A stretch of DNA of 34,564 bases, taken from the NCBI GenBank assembly GCA_003353855.1, contig PIVS01000008.1:1-34564 (forward strand). The letters run 5' to 3'. This document shows, piece by piece, positions 8,643-18,803 of this stretch (position 1 is the first letter of the stretch; every line of letters begins with the position of its first letter). The DNA is from Desulfobacteraceae bacterium. GTDB lineage: Bacteria > Desulfobacterota > Desulfobacteria > Desulfobacterales > Desulfobacteraceae. The translations under genes and the position numbers were made by a program. Below the pieces are notes generated by a model. The model saw only the letters and a program-made list of their open reading frames with translations, was not told where the DNA came from and searched no databases.

Positions 8643-9671
8643 TCAGGTAAGCATGATTTTTTGAAACAGCTTCAGATGTTGTTTAGCGGAGTTTTCCCAA
8701 TTGTATTTTTTGGTTTGCTCTAGTCCTTTTATTATTAGATTTTGTCGTAAAGTTTCATTTTGGATCATCTCCAACATTCCTTTCCGAATGCATTCCACAT
8801 CACGGGGATTAATGTAATACGCTGCATTGCCACATACCTCAGGTAGCGATGCCACATTGGAGGTTAACACCGGCGTACCACAAGCCATTGCTTCGACAGG
8901 GGGGATGCCAAACCCTTCATAAAGAGAGGGATAAACAAAAAACAGTGCTTTTTGGTAACATTCAACCAACTCGTCGTTCGTAACATCTTCCCGAAATTCG
9001 ATGGCAGGATGGGCAAAGGCTTTTTGAAGCAATTGTTGCTCTTTTTGGGAAAATATGAAGATATCAGAAAAATGTCCTATAAGCATTAACTTGCAATCCA
9101 CATGATCAGCAATTAACAGATAGGCCCTAAGCAGACGGATTAAATTTTTCCGTTTATTAAAGCTGCCCACAAATAGCATGAAAGGTTCTTTTTTTACGTT
9201 AACATCATGTGTATTTCGCTGGTCCACACCATTATGGATAACAAATGTTTTGCCCCTTGCATTTGGATAATATGCTTCGATCTCACATTTGCTGAAATGG
9301 GAAACTGTCACAATAGCATCGGACACATTTATGATTCTTGGGGTAAGAAAACGGTAATAGTAATAGAATGGCTTGGAAACTGTATCAGAGTATTTTAAAA
9401 ATGCTATATCGTGAATAGTTGCTATTATTTTAACTTTTTTGGGTTTAAATATCGGTGAACTCGAAGGAGAAAATATTAGATCAAATTTTTTTGCTTTCAA
9501 TGGTAATAAACTATGTTCCCAAAGGTGCTGTACATATTTGTTTTTTGTGTTTGGTTCTACACAAGTCAGTGATATGTGTTTATATAAGTTTTTTAAAATC
9601 TGCTCCGCATAAACTTCAACACCCGTTTTTACAGGGTGTTTAAAGATTCGGCCATTAAAAATTAATTTCAC
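8643..9671 (-). CDS. Glycosyltransferase family 4
   Basis: 342 aa; '[18 protein letters not shown]', '[41 protein letters not shown]'. Confidence 0.92.
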   Translation of the reverse strand: MKLIFNGRIFKHPVKTGVEVYAEQILKNLYKHISLTCVEPNTKNKYVQHLWEHSLLPLKAKKFDLIFSPSSSPIFKPKKVKIIATIHDIAFLKYSDTVSKPFYYYYRFLTPRIINVSDAIVTVSHFSKCEIEAYYPNARGKTFVIHNGVDQRNTHDVNVKKEPFMLFVGSFNKRKNLIRLLRAYLLIADHVDCKLMLIGHFSDIFIFSQKEQQLLQKAFAHPAIEFREDVTNDELVECYQKALFFVYPSLYEGFGIPPVEAMACGTPVLTSNVASLPEVCGNAAYYINPRDVECIRKGMLEMIQNETLRQNLIIKGLEQTKKYNWENSAKQHLKLFQKIMLT

Positions 9672-9721
9672 TTACATCCTTTTTTTGCTTGTACGCACTC
9701 TCTTTAATTTACAAATGTAAA

Positions 9722-10576
9722 TTAAAATATTCTTTTTCTGTTATAAAGCATAAATCCTTTCCAAATCCCACACCATTTTGTCATTAGGAATCGCATTTTT
9801 TTTACATCGAAATGTAAGAGACTTACGATTATTCCCCCCATACTTCTATAGGCTAAATATCTCATAAATAAGACAAACCCATATCTCATAAAAATATGCT
9901 TAGCAACCAAAGCGCCAAGTGCTAAACCTCTTTTTTGGGCTCTGTGTAAATTGCTGATATCTTCATCTGAGGGTGGGTGGTATACAACAACTTTATCCGG
10001 GCGGTAAAAACCAGTCCAACCATTGTGCAATAATCGCATTAAAAGATCATTTTCTTCTTCAGCATAAAATGTGCTGCCCATCCCAAAATCTTCATCAAAA
10101 TTAATGGATTCTTTATGCTTCCCAAGAAGGTTAATGAATAATGTAGTAGAGCTTCCTGCAAAACACAAAGGTTTCATTCTAAAATTGTGATAATTTTTTT
10201 TCCCGGCTACAATTTTACCTGTAGATATGTCGATGGTTTTACCCATCAGAATATTAGCTGGTAATGTGTCAAACAATTGTTTCACATTCTTTAACAAATC
10301 AGGAGGGTATTGACAGTCATCATCAGGAAACGCCAACAACTCTCCTGAGCTGTACGAAATACCGAGGTTTCTGGCTTTTGAAAGCCCTCGATCCGCTTTT
10401 AGTATTTTAATAAAAGAAAATTTATACTTTTTTACAAGTTCAGAGATTTTATTATGATGATTTTGATCAACAATAATCAATTCATATTCCTGGCATGTTT
10501 GTTGAGCAAGAGAATTTAAAAAAAGATTGACTGTCTTAAGTCGATTAACCGTACATAAAATAATAGAAAACATCAC
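9722..10576 (-). CDS. Glycosyltransferase family 2
   Basis: 284 aa; 'SIILCTVNRLKTVNLFLNSLAQQTCQEYELIIVDQN...ADRGLSKARNLGISYSSGELLAFPDDDC'. Confidence 0.9.
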   Translation of the reverse strand: MMFSIILCTVNRLKTVNLFLNSLAQQTCQEYELIIVDQNHHNKISELVKKYKFSFIKILKADRGLSKARNLGISYSSGELLAFPDDDCQYPPDLLKNVKQLFDTLPANILMGKTIDISTGKIVAGKKNYHNFRMKPLCFAGSSTTLFINLLGKHKESINFDEDFGMGSTFYAEEENDLLMRLLHNGWTGFYRPDKVVVYHPPSDEDISNLHRAQKRGLALGALVAKHIFMRYGFVLFMRYLAYRSMGGIIVSLLHFDVKKMRFLMTKWCGIWKGFMLYNRKRIF

Positions 10577-10581
10577 TAATA

Positions 10582-11226
10582 TTATAAAGCTCTTAATACA
10601 TTATAAAATTTATAAAACGTTGGTATACTAATCACATCTATATCACGAAATAGCAATTTGTTATCCTCCGTACTTCTTAAAATAAATTGAATATTGTTTC
10701 CTTTTGCCGCTTCATAATCTGCGTTTGCATCTCCAATAAAAACACATTCAGATAGTTTTAGTCCTGCTTCAGTTATAATCATTTTTACCCATTTTGTTTT
10801 ACTTGTTGGCGAACCATGCACACTTTTAAAAAACGGTTGCAAACCTTTTAGTTTAATAATTCGCTTGATTTCTTCATCTGGAGTGGCAGAAACTATATGG
10901 CATCGAAATTCACTACTCTGTTTTTGAAGGAATGTTTTTATTCCATCTACAAGGGGGGCTTTTATAACTTTCTCCAACACAATTTCTGAAAAACAGTTTG
11001 CCAATTTGTTCACATCCTCTGAAGATAAGTGAGTATTGAGAAAATGCTTGTGATAATGAACAAACTTATCAAAACGTGACATGCCGCCATTTGCCAGGTG
11101 ATGCAGCTTTATTAATTTGGCAATATCTGCGCCATAGGGTAGATACATTTCATAAAACGCATCTGTTTTAATTGAAACAGATTCACAAATTACACCGTCA
11201 AAGTCAAAAAAGATAGTTTTAATCAC
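10582..11226 (-). CDS. HAD-superfamily hydrolase/phosphatase
   Basis: 'IKTIFFDFDGVICES', 'HIVSATPDEEI', 'KTKWVKMIITEAGLKLSECVFIGDANADYEAA' are HAD motifs I-IV. Confidence 0.88.
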   Translation of the reverse strand: MIKTIFFDFDGVICESVSIKTDAFYEMYLPYGADIAKLIKLHHLANGGMSRFDKFVHYHKHFLNTHLSSEDVNKLANCFSEIVLEKVIKAPLVDGIKTFLQKQSSEFRCHIVSATPDEEIKRIIKLKGLQPFFKSVHGSPTSKTKWVKMIITEAGLKLSECVFIGDANADYEAAKGNNIQFILRSTEDNKLLFRDIDVISIPTFYKFYNVLRAL

Positions 11227-11316
11227 AGCGTTAGAACCTCATTACCTGTGGCTGTTTACTCTTCACGACACAAGACAGGATATCTCTTTGGGAAATACCA
11301 TAAATAGCAATAGTCA

Positions 11317-12009
11317 TCAGTCGTCCACCTCGTATGCGTAAATAGTACAAGGCAGTGCATCGGAATCCTGAATGAATAATGGTGCAATAATGATCTTTTT
11401 AAAAATTGATTTTTCAGAACATTTTGTTAAGTCCATATCTTCAATCAATAATATTGGCTTATCTGGATTTAAAAATGCCCTATGTGCTATTCGTCCCAAT
11501 GGACGGTTTGAAAAGCTTGATACAGAAAGCGTATCAAATCCAAAAGCACGGACACTGGGGAAATGATATCGAATATAATCAGCCACTTCCTGGGTGAAAC
11601 CGTAATTTTCCAAAATCTGTTCTCTATTCTTGCGTTGATAACAGAAGCCTGTTTTAACTAAAATAATATCGACGTCCTCTTTATTCTCAATGTTCTCCAT
11701 TAATGCAGTCAGTTGATCTGAAATAATCTGTGATTCTGGTTTCAGGTCAATTAATACCGGGTTATTAAAATGCCAGGAGATCAGGTCAAAATCATTCCAT
11801 ACTTGACCGTTGGCATAAAAATGCCGGGGTAAATCGATGTGTGTGCCACTATGTACGGTCATTGATAGGTACGTATCGTTTGCAGGGTCACCAGCATTTA
11901 TATTGCTTGTCTTCGACAGCACAACTCTATTTCGATCGCCATAGGTTGGGGTATCACTCTCAATCGGATAGGATAACAATAACATGTTAGTGTCCATTCT
12001 CCCTTGCAT
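11317..12009 (-). CDS. Cyclase-family protein (kynurenine-formamidase-like metal hydrolase)
   Basis: 'LSMTVHSGTHIDLPRHFYANG' (HxGTHxDxPxH), 'FGFDTLSVSS'. Confidence 0.85.
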   Translation of the reverse strand: MQGRMDTNMLLLSYPIESDTPTYGDRNRVVLSKTSNINAGDPANDTYLSMTVHSGTHIDLPRHFYANGQVWNDFDLISWHFNNPVLIDLKPESQIISDQLTALMENIENKEDVDIILVKTGFCYQRKNREQILENYGFTQEVADYIRYHFPSVRAFGFDTLSVSSFSNRPLGRIAHRAFLNPDKPILLIEDMDLTKCSEKSIFKKIIIAPLFIQDSDALPCTIYAYEVDD

Positions 12010-12886
12010 GTATTTCTTTGATACACTCTAAAATGCCTTGTCCCATATCAGTGTAAGGATTGGGAACCAGTTTTTTAGATACACTGGGATGAAATGAATA
12101 AGGCGTGATTTTGTAATGATGATCATCAATCTCATTGTTTAAAATAATATCGACTTCATTATTCAGGATTTCTTTCACCATTGTAAATAATTCTATTCGT
12201 CTCATCCGTTCGATTCCTGTCAGTATCAAATTCAAACAATTATATTGTACATCTTCAATAATATCCACGGACAACTTGGCAGCATCGTTGGCATGAATGT
12301 ATTCCCGCACTTCCTCTCCATCTCTGTCATGCTCAATTTTTTTATTCAAGATTGCATCTCGGAGTATATTGTACAGATAATTATTACCGTACGCCCGTTC
12401 ACCATATACTGAACCATAACGTATGATTGTAAAATTCAATCCAAAAGCTCTGTAGTATTCTTCAATTAGCTTTTCTGACGCCAATTTGCTGATACCATAA
12501 AATGAGCCTTTATTGCTCAAAGCATATGTGCTGCTGGCATATACAAAACGATTTATTTTTTTATTTTTACAGGCCTCTAAAATATTTAAATTACCAATAA
12601 CATTAGACTCAATCGTTTCAACAGGTTTTGTAACCGCTTCATCAAGATTTGCAAGACCCGCAAAGTTGTACACAAAGTCAACATCACTTGTGACAGCTTT
12701 TGCCACTGATTCTCGATCCAGAACATCACAATACTGAAAAACTGACTTGGGAAGATAGTCTGATTGCTGAATATCTGCAGCAACTACCTCATACCCTCGC
12801 CGGCAAAGTTCATCTACAACATAACCGCCAAGAAAACCTGCTCCACCAAACACAACCGCTTTATTACTCATTACTAAAAACCTCAT
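11987..12886 (-). CDS. NAD-dependent epimerase/dehydratase (extended SDR)
   Basis: 'AVVFGGAGFLGGYVVDEL', 'VYASSTYALSNKGSFYGISKLASEKLIEEYYRAFGLNFTIIRYGSVYG'. Confidence 0.92.
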   Translation of the reverse strand: MRFLVMSNKAVVFGGAGFLGGYVVDELCRRGYEVVAADIQQSDYLPKSVFQYCDVLDRESVAKAVTSDVDFVYNFAGLANLDEAVTKPVETIESNVIGNLNILEACKNKKINRFVYASSTYALSNKGSFYGISKLASEKLIEEYYRAFGLNFTIIRYGSVYGERAYGNNYLYNILRDAILNKKIEHDRDGEEVREYIHANDAAKLSVDIIEDVQYNCLNLILTGIERMRRIELFTMVKEILNNEVDIILNNEIDDHHYKITPYSFHPSVSKKLVPNPYTDMGQGILECIKEIHARENGH

Positions 12887-13817
12887 TCTTCAATTGTTGC
12901 CCTTTATGAAAACGGATCACTTCCTCAACCGCTTCCACTTCCATTGCTGTCCTGGAATCCACAGTGCTGGCTCCCATATGACACGTTAGAATACAATTTT
13001 CAAGGGTTGTCAAAGGTCCGTTATAAGGTTCTTGTTCAAAAACATCGACAGCAGCACCAGCAATAATATTTTTGCGCAACGCAACACAAAGGTCTGCTTC
13101 ATTAACGATCCCGCCCCTTGCTGTATTGATCAACATTGATGTTGATTTCATCTGTTTTAATTCTGTTATTTTTATCAAATCATGAGTATCTTTTTTTAAT
13201 GGTACATTTATTGAGACGACATCGCTTTCTTTTAGCAATTGTTCTTTTGCCACAAAGGAAACATTATTTAATTTACCAAAGGATAAATCAGGATTGATAT
13301 CATTAACAAGTATTCTCATATTAAAAGCAGATAGCAAATGAACCAAGCCTTTCCCAATACGACCCATGCCTATAATACCAACAGTCTTTCCATAAAGAAG
13401 CATCCCCATATAGCGGTGCCATATGCCAGATTTAATGTTCGTGTTTGTCTCAGATATTTTTCGTGCAACATCAAGTATCAACCCAACGCATAGTTCAGAA
13501 ACTGCCATAGACGGAGCATCAGGGGTGTATGCCACTCGAACGCCAAATTCTTTACATAACTCAAAATCGATACCATCAAGCCCTATCCCGACCCTTGAGA
13601 TGATTTTTAAATTGGGAGCATTTTTAAACACATCGCGTGTGATTTTTTCTGTTCCTGCAATGAGAGCATCGGAAGATTTAATCTCGGATGCCAACTCCCC
13701 AGTGCTGATTTTGCGTTCATACGGGTTGTGACGCACCTGTAAATTTGCTTTTTTTAATAACTGTCCGGGAATTTCTGATGTTTGGGAGAAAGGATGGGTC
13801 GATACAAAAATATTCAT
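12864..13817 (-). CDS. D-2-hydroxyacid/phosphoglycerate dehydrogenase family
   Basis: 'SRVGIGLDGIDFELCKEFGVRVAYTPDAPSMAVSELCVGLIL', 'GKTVGIIGMGRIGKGLVHLL', 'LINTARGGIVNEADL'. Confidence 0.92.
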   Translation of the reverse strand: MNIFVSTHPFSQTSEIPGQLLKKANLQVRHNPYERKISTGELASEIKSSDALIAGTEKITRDVFKNAPNLKIISRVGIGLDGIDFELCKEFGVRVAYTPDAPSMAVSELCVGLILDVARKISETNTNIKSGIWHRYMGMLLYGKTVGIIGMGRIGKGLVHLLSAFNMRILVNDINPDLSFGKLNNVSFVAKEQLLKESDVVSINVPLKKDTHDLIKITELKQMKSTSMLINTARGGIVNEADLCVALRKNIIAGAAVDVFEQEPYNGPLTTLENCILTCHMGASTVDSRTAMEVEAVEEVIRFHKGQQLKNEVFSNE

Positions 13818-13822
13818 ATTAT

Positions 13823-14596
13823 TTATTCTCTTTTTAATTGTCGAGTTACTTTTTGCATTCCAGTGACAGCCGCATCCCGCATAAAAAAGTAGTCAATGCC
13901 ATATGCTAAAAAAGTGCACCCTTGAGCAATCTTCTCATTTAGCTTTACAGGGTCTGTATCTACAACATGAAAACCGGATGGAATATTGTGTTCGTTACAC
14001 TTATCCAGCACGGTTTGTATCATCTTTTGCACTTCTGGCCGTTGAAACTCTCCTGGGAATCCCATTGAACCAGATAAATCATAAGGACCAATAATAGTCG
14101 CATCAATACCTTCAGTTTTGACAATGGCATCAATATTTTTAACGGCTGTAATATGTTCAATTTGAACAATTATTACCAGCTCATCGTTCACCCATTTCTT
14201 GTATTCTTCAAACCCCATTCCATATTTTTGTGCCCGGAACAATCCAACGCCTCTCTCTCCTAATGGAGGATATTTGGCATAAGCTACCGCTTTTCTGGCA
14301 TCCTCTTCTGAACAAACCATGGGAACGATGATACCATCTGCTCCCATATCAAGAACTCGCTTGATTATAACTTCTTCATTTTTACTGACCCGCACTAAAG
14401 CTTTCATCCCTTTAGCCTGAATGGTGGCAATCAGTATCTGAGTTGTTTCCAAATCAATAGAGGTATGTTCAATATCAACAACCAACCACTCAAACCCTGC
14501 CAAAGCCAAAACTTCAACACAGACTGGATGTCCTATCATAATCCATGAGCCAATTGTCAATTCATTATTGCGCAATTTTTGTTTTAAATTGATCAT
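13823..14596 (-). CDS. HpcH/HpaI aldolase family protein
   Basis: 'GSWIMIGHPVCVEVLALAGFEWLVVDIEHTSIDLE', 'RVSKNEEVIIKRVLDMGADGIIVPMV', 'IVQIEHITAVKNIDAIVKTEGIDATIIGPYDLSGSMG'. Confidence 0.92.
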   Translation of the reverse strand: MINLKQKLRNNELTIGSWIMIGHPVCVEVLALAGFEWLVVDIEHTSIDLETTQILIATIQAKGMKALVRVSKNEEVIIKRVLDMGADGIIVPMVCSEEDARKAVAYAKYPPLGERGVGLFRAQKYGMGFEEYKKWVNDELVIIVQIEHITAVKNIDAIVKTEGIDATIIGPYDLSGSMGFPGEFQRPEVQKMIQTVLDKCNEHNIPSGFHVVDTDPVKLNEKIAQGCTFLAYGIDYFFMRDAAVTGMQKVTRQLKRE

Positions 14597-15270
14597 TTCT
14601 TTATCCTAAAATGTTTATACAGAAGTTCTGCCAATTCAAAATCTTCTGGTTCATCAATGTCAACTGCTTCCAATTTGTTCATCTCAAAAAGTTGAGGTTT
14701 TAAACCAATACGTTTCTGTCCTGCAGCTGCAAAGGATTTTTTAGAAAAAATATATAAATTGGAATTTTCTTCATACAAAGGAGCTAAATCCTGTGTCCGT
14801 ATCAGCTCTTGTGGGTTATGGTTAACTGGGTCGGCGTTTTTGTCATAGAGCCGAGTCTGTATTTTTGTTACAGAAAAAACAGAATTGTATTGTTTTAAAC
14901 CCGAAGAATAAGCGCAAATGGCATCATTTATGGTTTTTGAGCTTATCAGAGGGTTTGTGCTGTGTGTTTGCAGAAAATGAGTTCCATCTAATTGGCCCAG
15001 GTCATAATCGATAATATCATTCATCGAAACATAGTCACCTTGAATATCAACAGGACGATCAATAATCAACACGTGATTACCAAAAGATTTCATGGCATCA
15101 TTTTTTATAATCTCGCTGTCCGTATTAATAACCACCTTTTCAACTTGTTCAGATTCAATAAGAGCCTTCATAACAGCATGATATAAAGGTGCCCCATCAA
15201 AATCACGCATATTTTTATTGGGGACACGTTCGGAATTGCCTTTCATTGGTAAAAGGGCCGTTAGCTTCAT
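14593..15270 (-). CDS. Acylneuraminate cytidylyltransferase (NeuA-like) family
   Basis: 'LTALLPMKGNSERVPNKNMRDFDGAPLYHAVMKAL', 'THSTNPLISSKTINDAI', 'ELNKLEAVDIDEPEDFELAELL'-type C-terminus. Confidence 0.9.
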   Translation of the reverse strand: MKLTALLPMKGNSERVPNKNMRDFDGAPLYHAVMKALIESEQVEKVVINTDSEIIKNDAMKSFGNHVLIIDRPVDIQGDYVSMNDIIDYDLGQLDGTHFLQTHSTNPLISSKTINDAICAYSSGLKQYNSVFSVTKIQTRLYDKNADPVNHNPQELIRTQDLAPLYEENSNLYIFSKKSFAAAGQKRIGLKPQLFEMNKLEAVDIDEPEDFELAELLYKHFRIKK

Positions 15271-15292
15271 TTCTTATCCTTTTATTCACATT

Positions 15293-16708
15293 CTAGTTGT
15301 AAAATTTTATTTCATCCAATCTAAAATTAGTTATTCCACCTTTGTTTTCAGGATAAAGTCGAATAGTAAAACCATCAAAATTGTTATACTCGAAATTCTT
15401 AGATGATCGATCAATTTCTATTTTTGATAACCTGATTTTTCCATTCTTGAATTTATCTGGTTTAATAAAAAAATGTCCATACTCCTTGTCATCTCGCAAT
15501 GAAATTGCAATCATTTTAAGCTTTTCATCTGGCAGTTTCATAGATATAAGTATTGACTCAATATTTTTAATACCCTTGAATTTTGTATCTAAGTATGCAA
15601 AGTTTTCGAAATCTTTTGTATCTAATTCTAAATGTCCATTTTCAAAAGTGATTTTTCCAGATTGATCAGTTTTCCACCGTAAAGCCTTAATACTTAGATT
15701 TCCGATCAGTTTTTTCCCTAATTGTTTTTGGAAAGAGGTGAATCTATAAGAAAAGGTATTTTTAATAGCAGTCGGTCTAAGAGTATTATATTTTTTTATA
15801 TTATAAAAGACTTCTTGTGTAAATTTTAATGCACCACTATGAGCCAGATGAGTATCGTCTTTAAAATCTTTATATTGCAAAGCAAAATCTTCAGGCCAAA
15901 AACTGCCAATAACTTTACTATCACCGATAGCAGTATTTAATGAATTTATGAGCATATCATCATATATTTTAGCTTCCTTAGCGTAATATTGTTGCCAAGT
16001 ATAGGTTGGGGTTAAAACTAATATTAATTCTGCTCCTTGCTTGTCAAGTTCTTCTTTTAACTTTTTGAAATATTTTATTCCATGTAATGATACTGGAAAT
16101 AATTCTAATGGTTCGTATATGAGTTTTGAAACCTTTCCTGACGAAAATTCATTGAATTTTTTATGTTTTAAGGCAGAATATCCATTGTTTTTTGAACGGT
16201 TTGTTGTTTCAAATTCTAGCGTCTGAACAAACGTTTGAAACGGGAAAAAATAATCGTTCTTTTTATTGTGATTAGTTTCTAAATACTTCCATTGATCATA
16301 ATTTAGAAGTATACTTTCATACTTGTTATATGGATAATATTTTTCACCTAACATGTGCGGTTCAAGTGTATAGTAGACTGTTTTTACCTTTGAAAATTTA
16401 TCTCTATTTTTCATAAATGATGTATACATCTCAAAAGGGGTAGCTGCATTTTCACCTATATTTACAATATCTTTTAACTCATAATCATGGTTCAGTTTTG
16501 CAATTTCCGCAGGGATGATATGATATTTAGCATGTGAACTGCCCATAATTACAATCTTTGGTTTTCCATTAACCCATGAGGCATCATCATACAGTTTAGT
16601 CAATAGATTTAAATTATAAATAGGTGTATGCTTAAATAGGAAAAATTGTCCTATTGGACCAAGAAATATAACACCAGTGATAATTATTAAAGTAAATTTC
16701 TTATACAT
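15293..16708 (-). CDS. SGNH/DltD-AlgX-like protein, partner of MBOAT
   Basis: N-terminal TM; 'IVIMGSSHAKYHIIPAEI' and 'FKDDTHLAHSGALKF' (SGNH blocks I and V-like); adjacent to MBOAT gene. Confidence 0.72.
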   Translation of the reverse strand: MYKKFTLIIITGVIFLGPIGQFFLFKHTPIYNLNLLTKLYDDASWVNGKPKIVIMGSSHAKYHIIPAEIAKLNHDYELKDIVNIGENAATPFEMYTSFMKNRDKFSKVKTVYYTLEPHMLGEKYYPYNKYESILLNYDQWKYLETNHNKKNDYFFPFQTFVQTLEFETTNRSKNNGYSALKHKKFNEFSSGKVSKLIYEPLELFPVSLHGIKYFKKLKEELDKQGAELILVLTPTYTWQQYYAKEAKIYDDMLINSLNTAIGDSKVIGSFWPEDFALQYKDFKDDTHLAHSGALKFTQEVFYNIKKYNTLRPTAIKNTFSYRFTSFQKQLGKKLIGNLSIKALRWKTDQSGKITFENGHLELDTKDFENFAYLDTKFKGIKNIESILISMKLPDEKLKMIAISLRDDKEYGHFFIKPDKFKNGKIRLSKIEIDRSSKNFEYNNFDGFTIRLYPENKGGITNFRLDEIKFYN

Positions 16709-16721
16709 AAGATGACATCTT

Positions 16722-18134
16722 CTAAAAATTAAAATACAAAAATGTTATAGGTCTATGCATGAAATACATTGCAGACAGCAATAATACCAAAGTATATGCA
16801 CCATATAACTTTGTGGGATTAAAGTCTTCTCTCCACTGCATTGAATTCCGCATAAATAAAGTAATCCCAAATGCCAGTATTGAAAAGACATATATATCAC
16901 TAGATTCTTTACTTTCTAATATTGCAATTTTTACTCCGAAATCCGGAACAGTTAAAAACATCCCTTTTAAAACTTTAATAGCGTTATTCCAATCGTTAGC
17001 TCTAAAAAATACCCAGGCTATATTGATAAAGTTAAAAGTGATAAACCATGCGAGCAGTTTTGGCATAGCAAACCGTAAAGGCTTCCAAAATCGATGAATA
17101 ACCAAAGCCATGCCATGGAGAAATCCCCAAAAGATAAATGTCCACCCTGCACCATGCCAGATTCCACCAAGGATGAATGTCATTAATAGATTGCTTGAGG
17201 TTCTGACAGAACTTTTTCTATTCCCACCCAAAGGAATATAGATATAATCCTTTAAAAAGCGGGAAAGTGTAATATGCCATCTTCTCCAAAAATCTTGAAT
17301 ATCTAATGCTTTATATGGACTGTTAAAGTTAATAGGAAGTTTGATATTAAAAAGCATTGCAGCCCCAATAGCCATATCTGTATAACCAGAAAAATCAAAA
17401 TAGAGTTGAAATGTATAAGATAATGATGTCAGCCATCCTTCGATAAAATTTAGTGTTGCTAATTGATCAAATCCTTTGGTTGACCAAATAGCAAATGTAT
17501 CTGCTATAATAACTTTTTTAAATAGCCCTATTGAAAAGATGAAAATTCCTGTAGCTATATTCTTATGATTTTTTACAAGATTACCTTTCGTTGCAAACTG
17601 AGGCATTATTTCTGCGTGATAAACAATAGGTCCTGCTATTAGCTGTGGGAAAAAAGTTACAAAAAGTGCATAATTTAAAAAGTCATCTTCTTGAATTTTA
17701 CCACGATAGGAATCAACAAGAAACGCTATCTGTTGAAAGGTAAAAAAAGAAATTGCGAGGGGGAGAGCTATGTGCAATAATGGAATAGAATTATCAAAGA
17801 CAAGATTTAAATTTTCAATAAAAAAATCTGAATATTTAAAATATCCCAGTAACGCAATATTTGCTATGATACCAATCGTCAATAATGCTTTTTTATGGGT
17901 TTTTACTTTTTCTATGCTCTTGTTATTGAAAGAGTTTCCTATCGCATAATTAAAAAGCATCGAAATTAAAATCAATGGCAAGTATTTTACATTCCAGAAA
18001 GTATAAAATAATAATGAAGCAAACACTAAAAAACTTTTCGCTCCTATTAATAATTTTTTTCCAAGTAAATAGAAATAAATAAAAAAAGTTATTGGCAAAA
18101 ATGCAAATATAAATAAATAAGAACTAAATAACAT
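16722..18134 (-). CDS. MBOAT-family O-acyltransferase (AlgI-like)
   Basis: 470 aa multi-TM; 'YFDFSGYTDMAIGAAMLFNIKLPINFNSPYKALDIQDFWRRWHITLSRFLKDYIYIPLGGNRK...LGGIWHGAGWTFIFWGFLHG'. Confidence 0.95.
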   Translation of the reverse strand: MLFSSYLFIFAFLPITFFIYFYLLGKKLLIGAKSFLVFASLLFYTFWNVKYLPLILISMLFNYAIGNSFNNKSIEKVKTHKKALLTIGIIANIALLGYFKYSDFFIENLNLVFDNSIPLLHIALPLAISFFTFQQIAFLVDSYRGKIQEDDFLNYALFVTFFPQLIAGPIVYHAEIMPQFATKGNLVKNHKNIATGIFIFSIGLFKKVIIADTFAIWSTKGFDQLATLNFIEGWLTSLSYTFQLYFDFSGYTDMAIGAAMLFNIKLPINFNSPYKALDIQDFWRRWHITLSRFLKDYIYIPLGGNRKSSVRTSSNLLMTFILGGIWHGAGWTFIFWGFLHGMALVIHRFWKPLRFAMPKLLAWFITFNFINIAWVFFRANDWNNAIKVLKGMFLTVPDFGVKIAILESKESSDIYVFSILAFGITLFMRNSMQWREDFNPTKLYGAYTLVLLLSAMYFMHRPITFLYFNF

Positions 18135-18250
18135 TTATTGAATCCCAACACGTATAATATTTTTGTCGTTATCATTCTTTTAAAAAAAACAAAAAATTTG
18201 TCTCTGCAAAAATAAGTTTAATCTAAATATAGTTACTAAGATTTAATATC

Positions 18251-18748
18251 TTAAAAGCAATTCAAACTTTTTGGATTAATATAAAATTGTTTTACAAGGT
18301 TAGTAATATAATTCACTTCGTCTGCTTTTATTCCAAAGAATAACGGCAAGCGAATTAGCCGATCACTTTCGCTGCAAGTATATCTTTCATCACCATTAAA
18401 TCTCCCATATCTAAGACCAGCCTCACTATTGTGTAAAGGGACATAGTGAAAAACAGCATTAACCTCATTTTTGAAAAGATAATTTATTAGGGCTGACCTT
18501 TCGTTTATATCCTTGACTTTAATATAAAACATGTGTGCGTTAAAATTGCAATACTCTGGTATGACAGGAACACAAACCAAACCTTGTGTGGATAAAGCGT
18601 TTAAAGCTTTTTTGTAAAAATCCCAGCTTTTTAGGCGATTTTTATTAATTTTCTCCGCCTTTTTAAGTTGTCCATAAAGGTATGCCGCTTTCAATTAATT
18701 CGGTAAATAGCTACTTCCAATATCTACCTAGCTGTATTCATCAATTTT
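18251..18748 (-). pseudogene. Degraded WecE/RffA-like aminotransferase (DegT/DnrJ/EryC1), C-terminal part
   Basis: Frame reads KIDEYS*VDIGSSYLPN*LKAAYLYGQLKKAEKINKNRLKSWDFY...AHMFYIKVKDINERSALINYLFKNEVNAVFHYVPLH. Stops TAG at 18728-18730 and TAA at 18695-18697; no N-terminal catalytic half. Confidence 0.82.
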
Positions 18749-18803
18749 AGAGAGTAGGGATTACAGTTCAATATTATCAACAACAATATTATTACTAAGG
18801 CAT

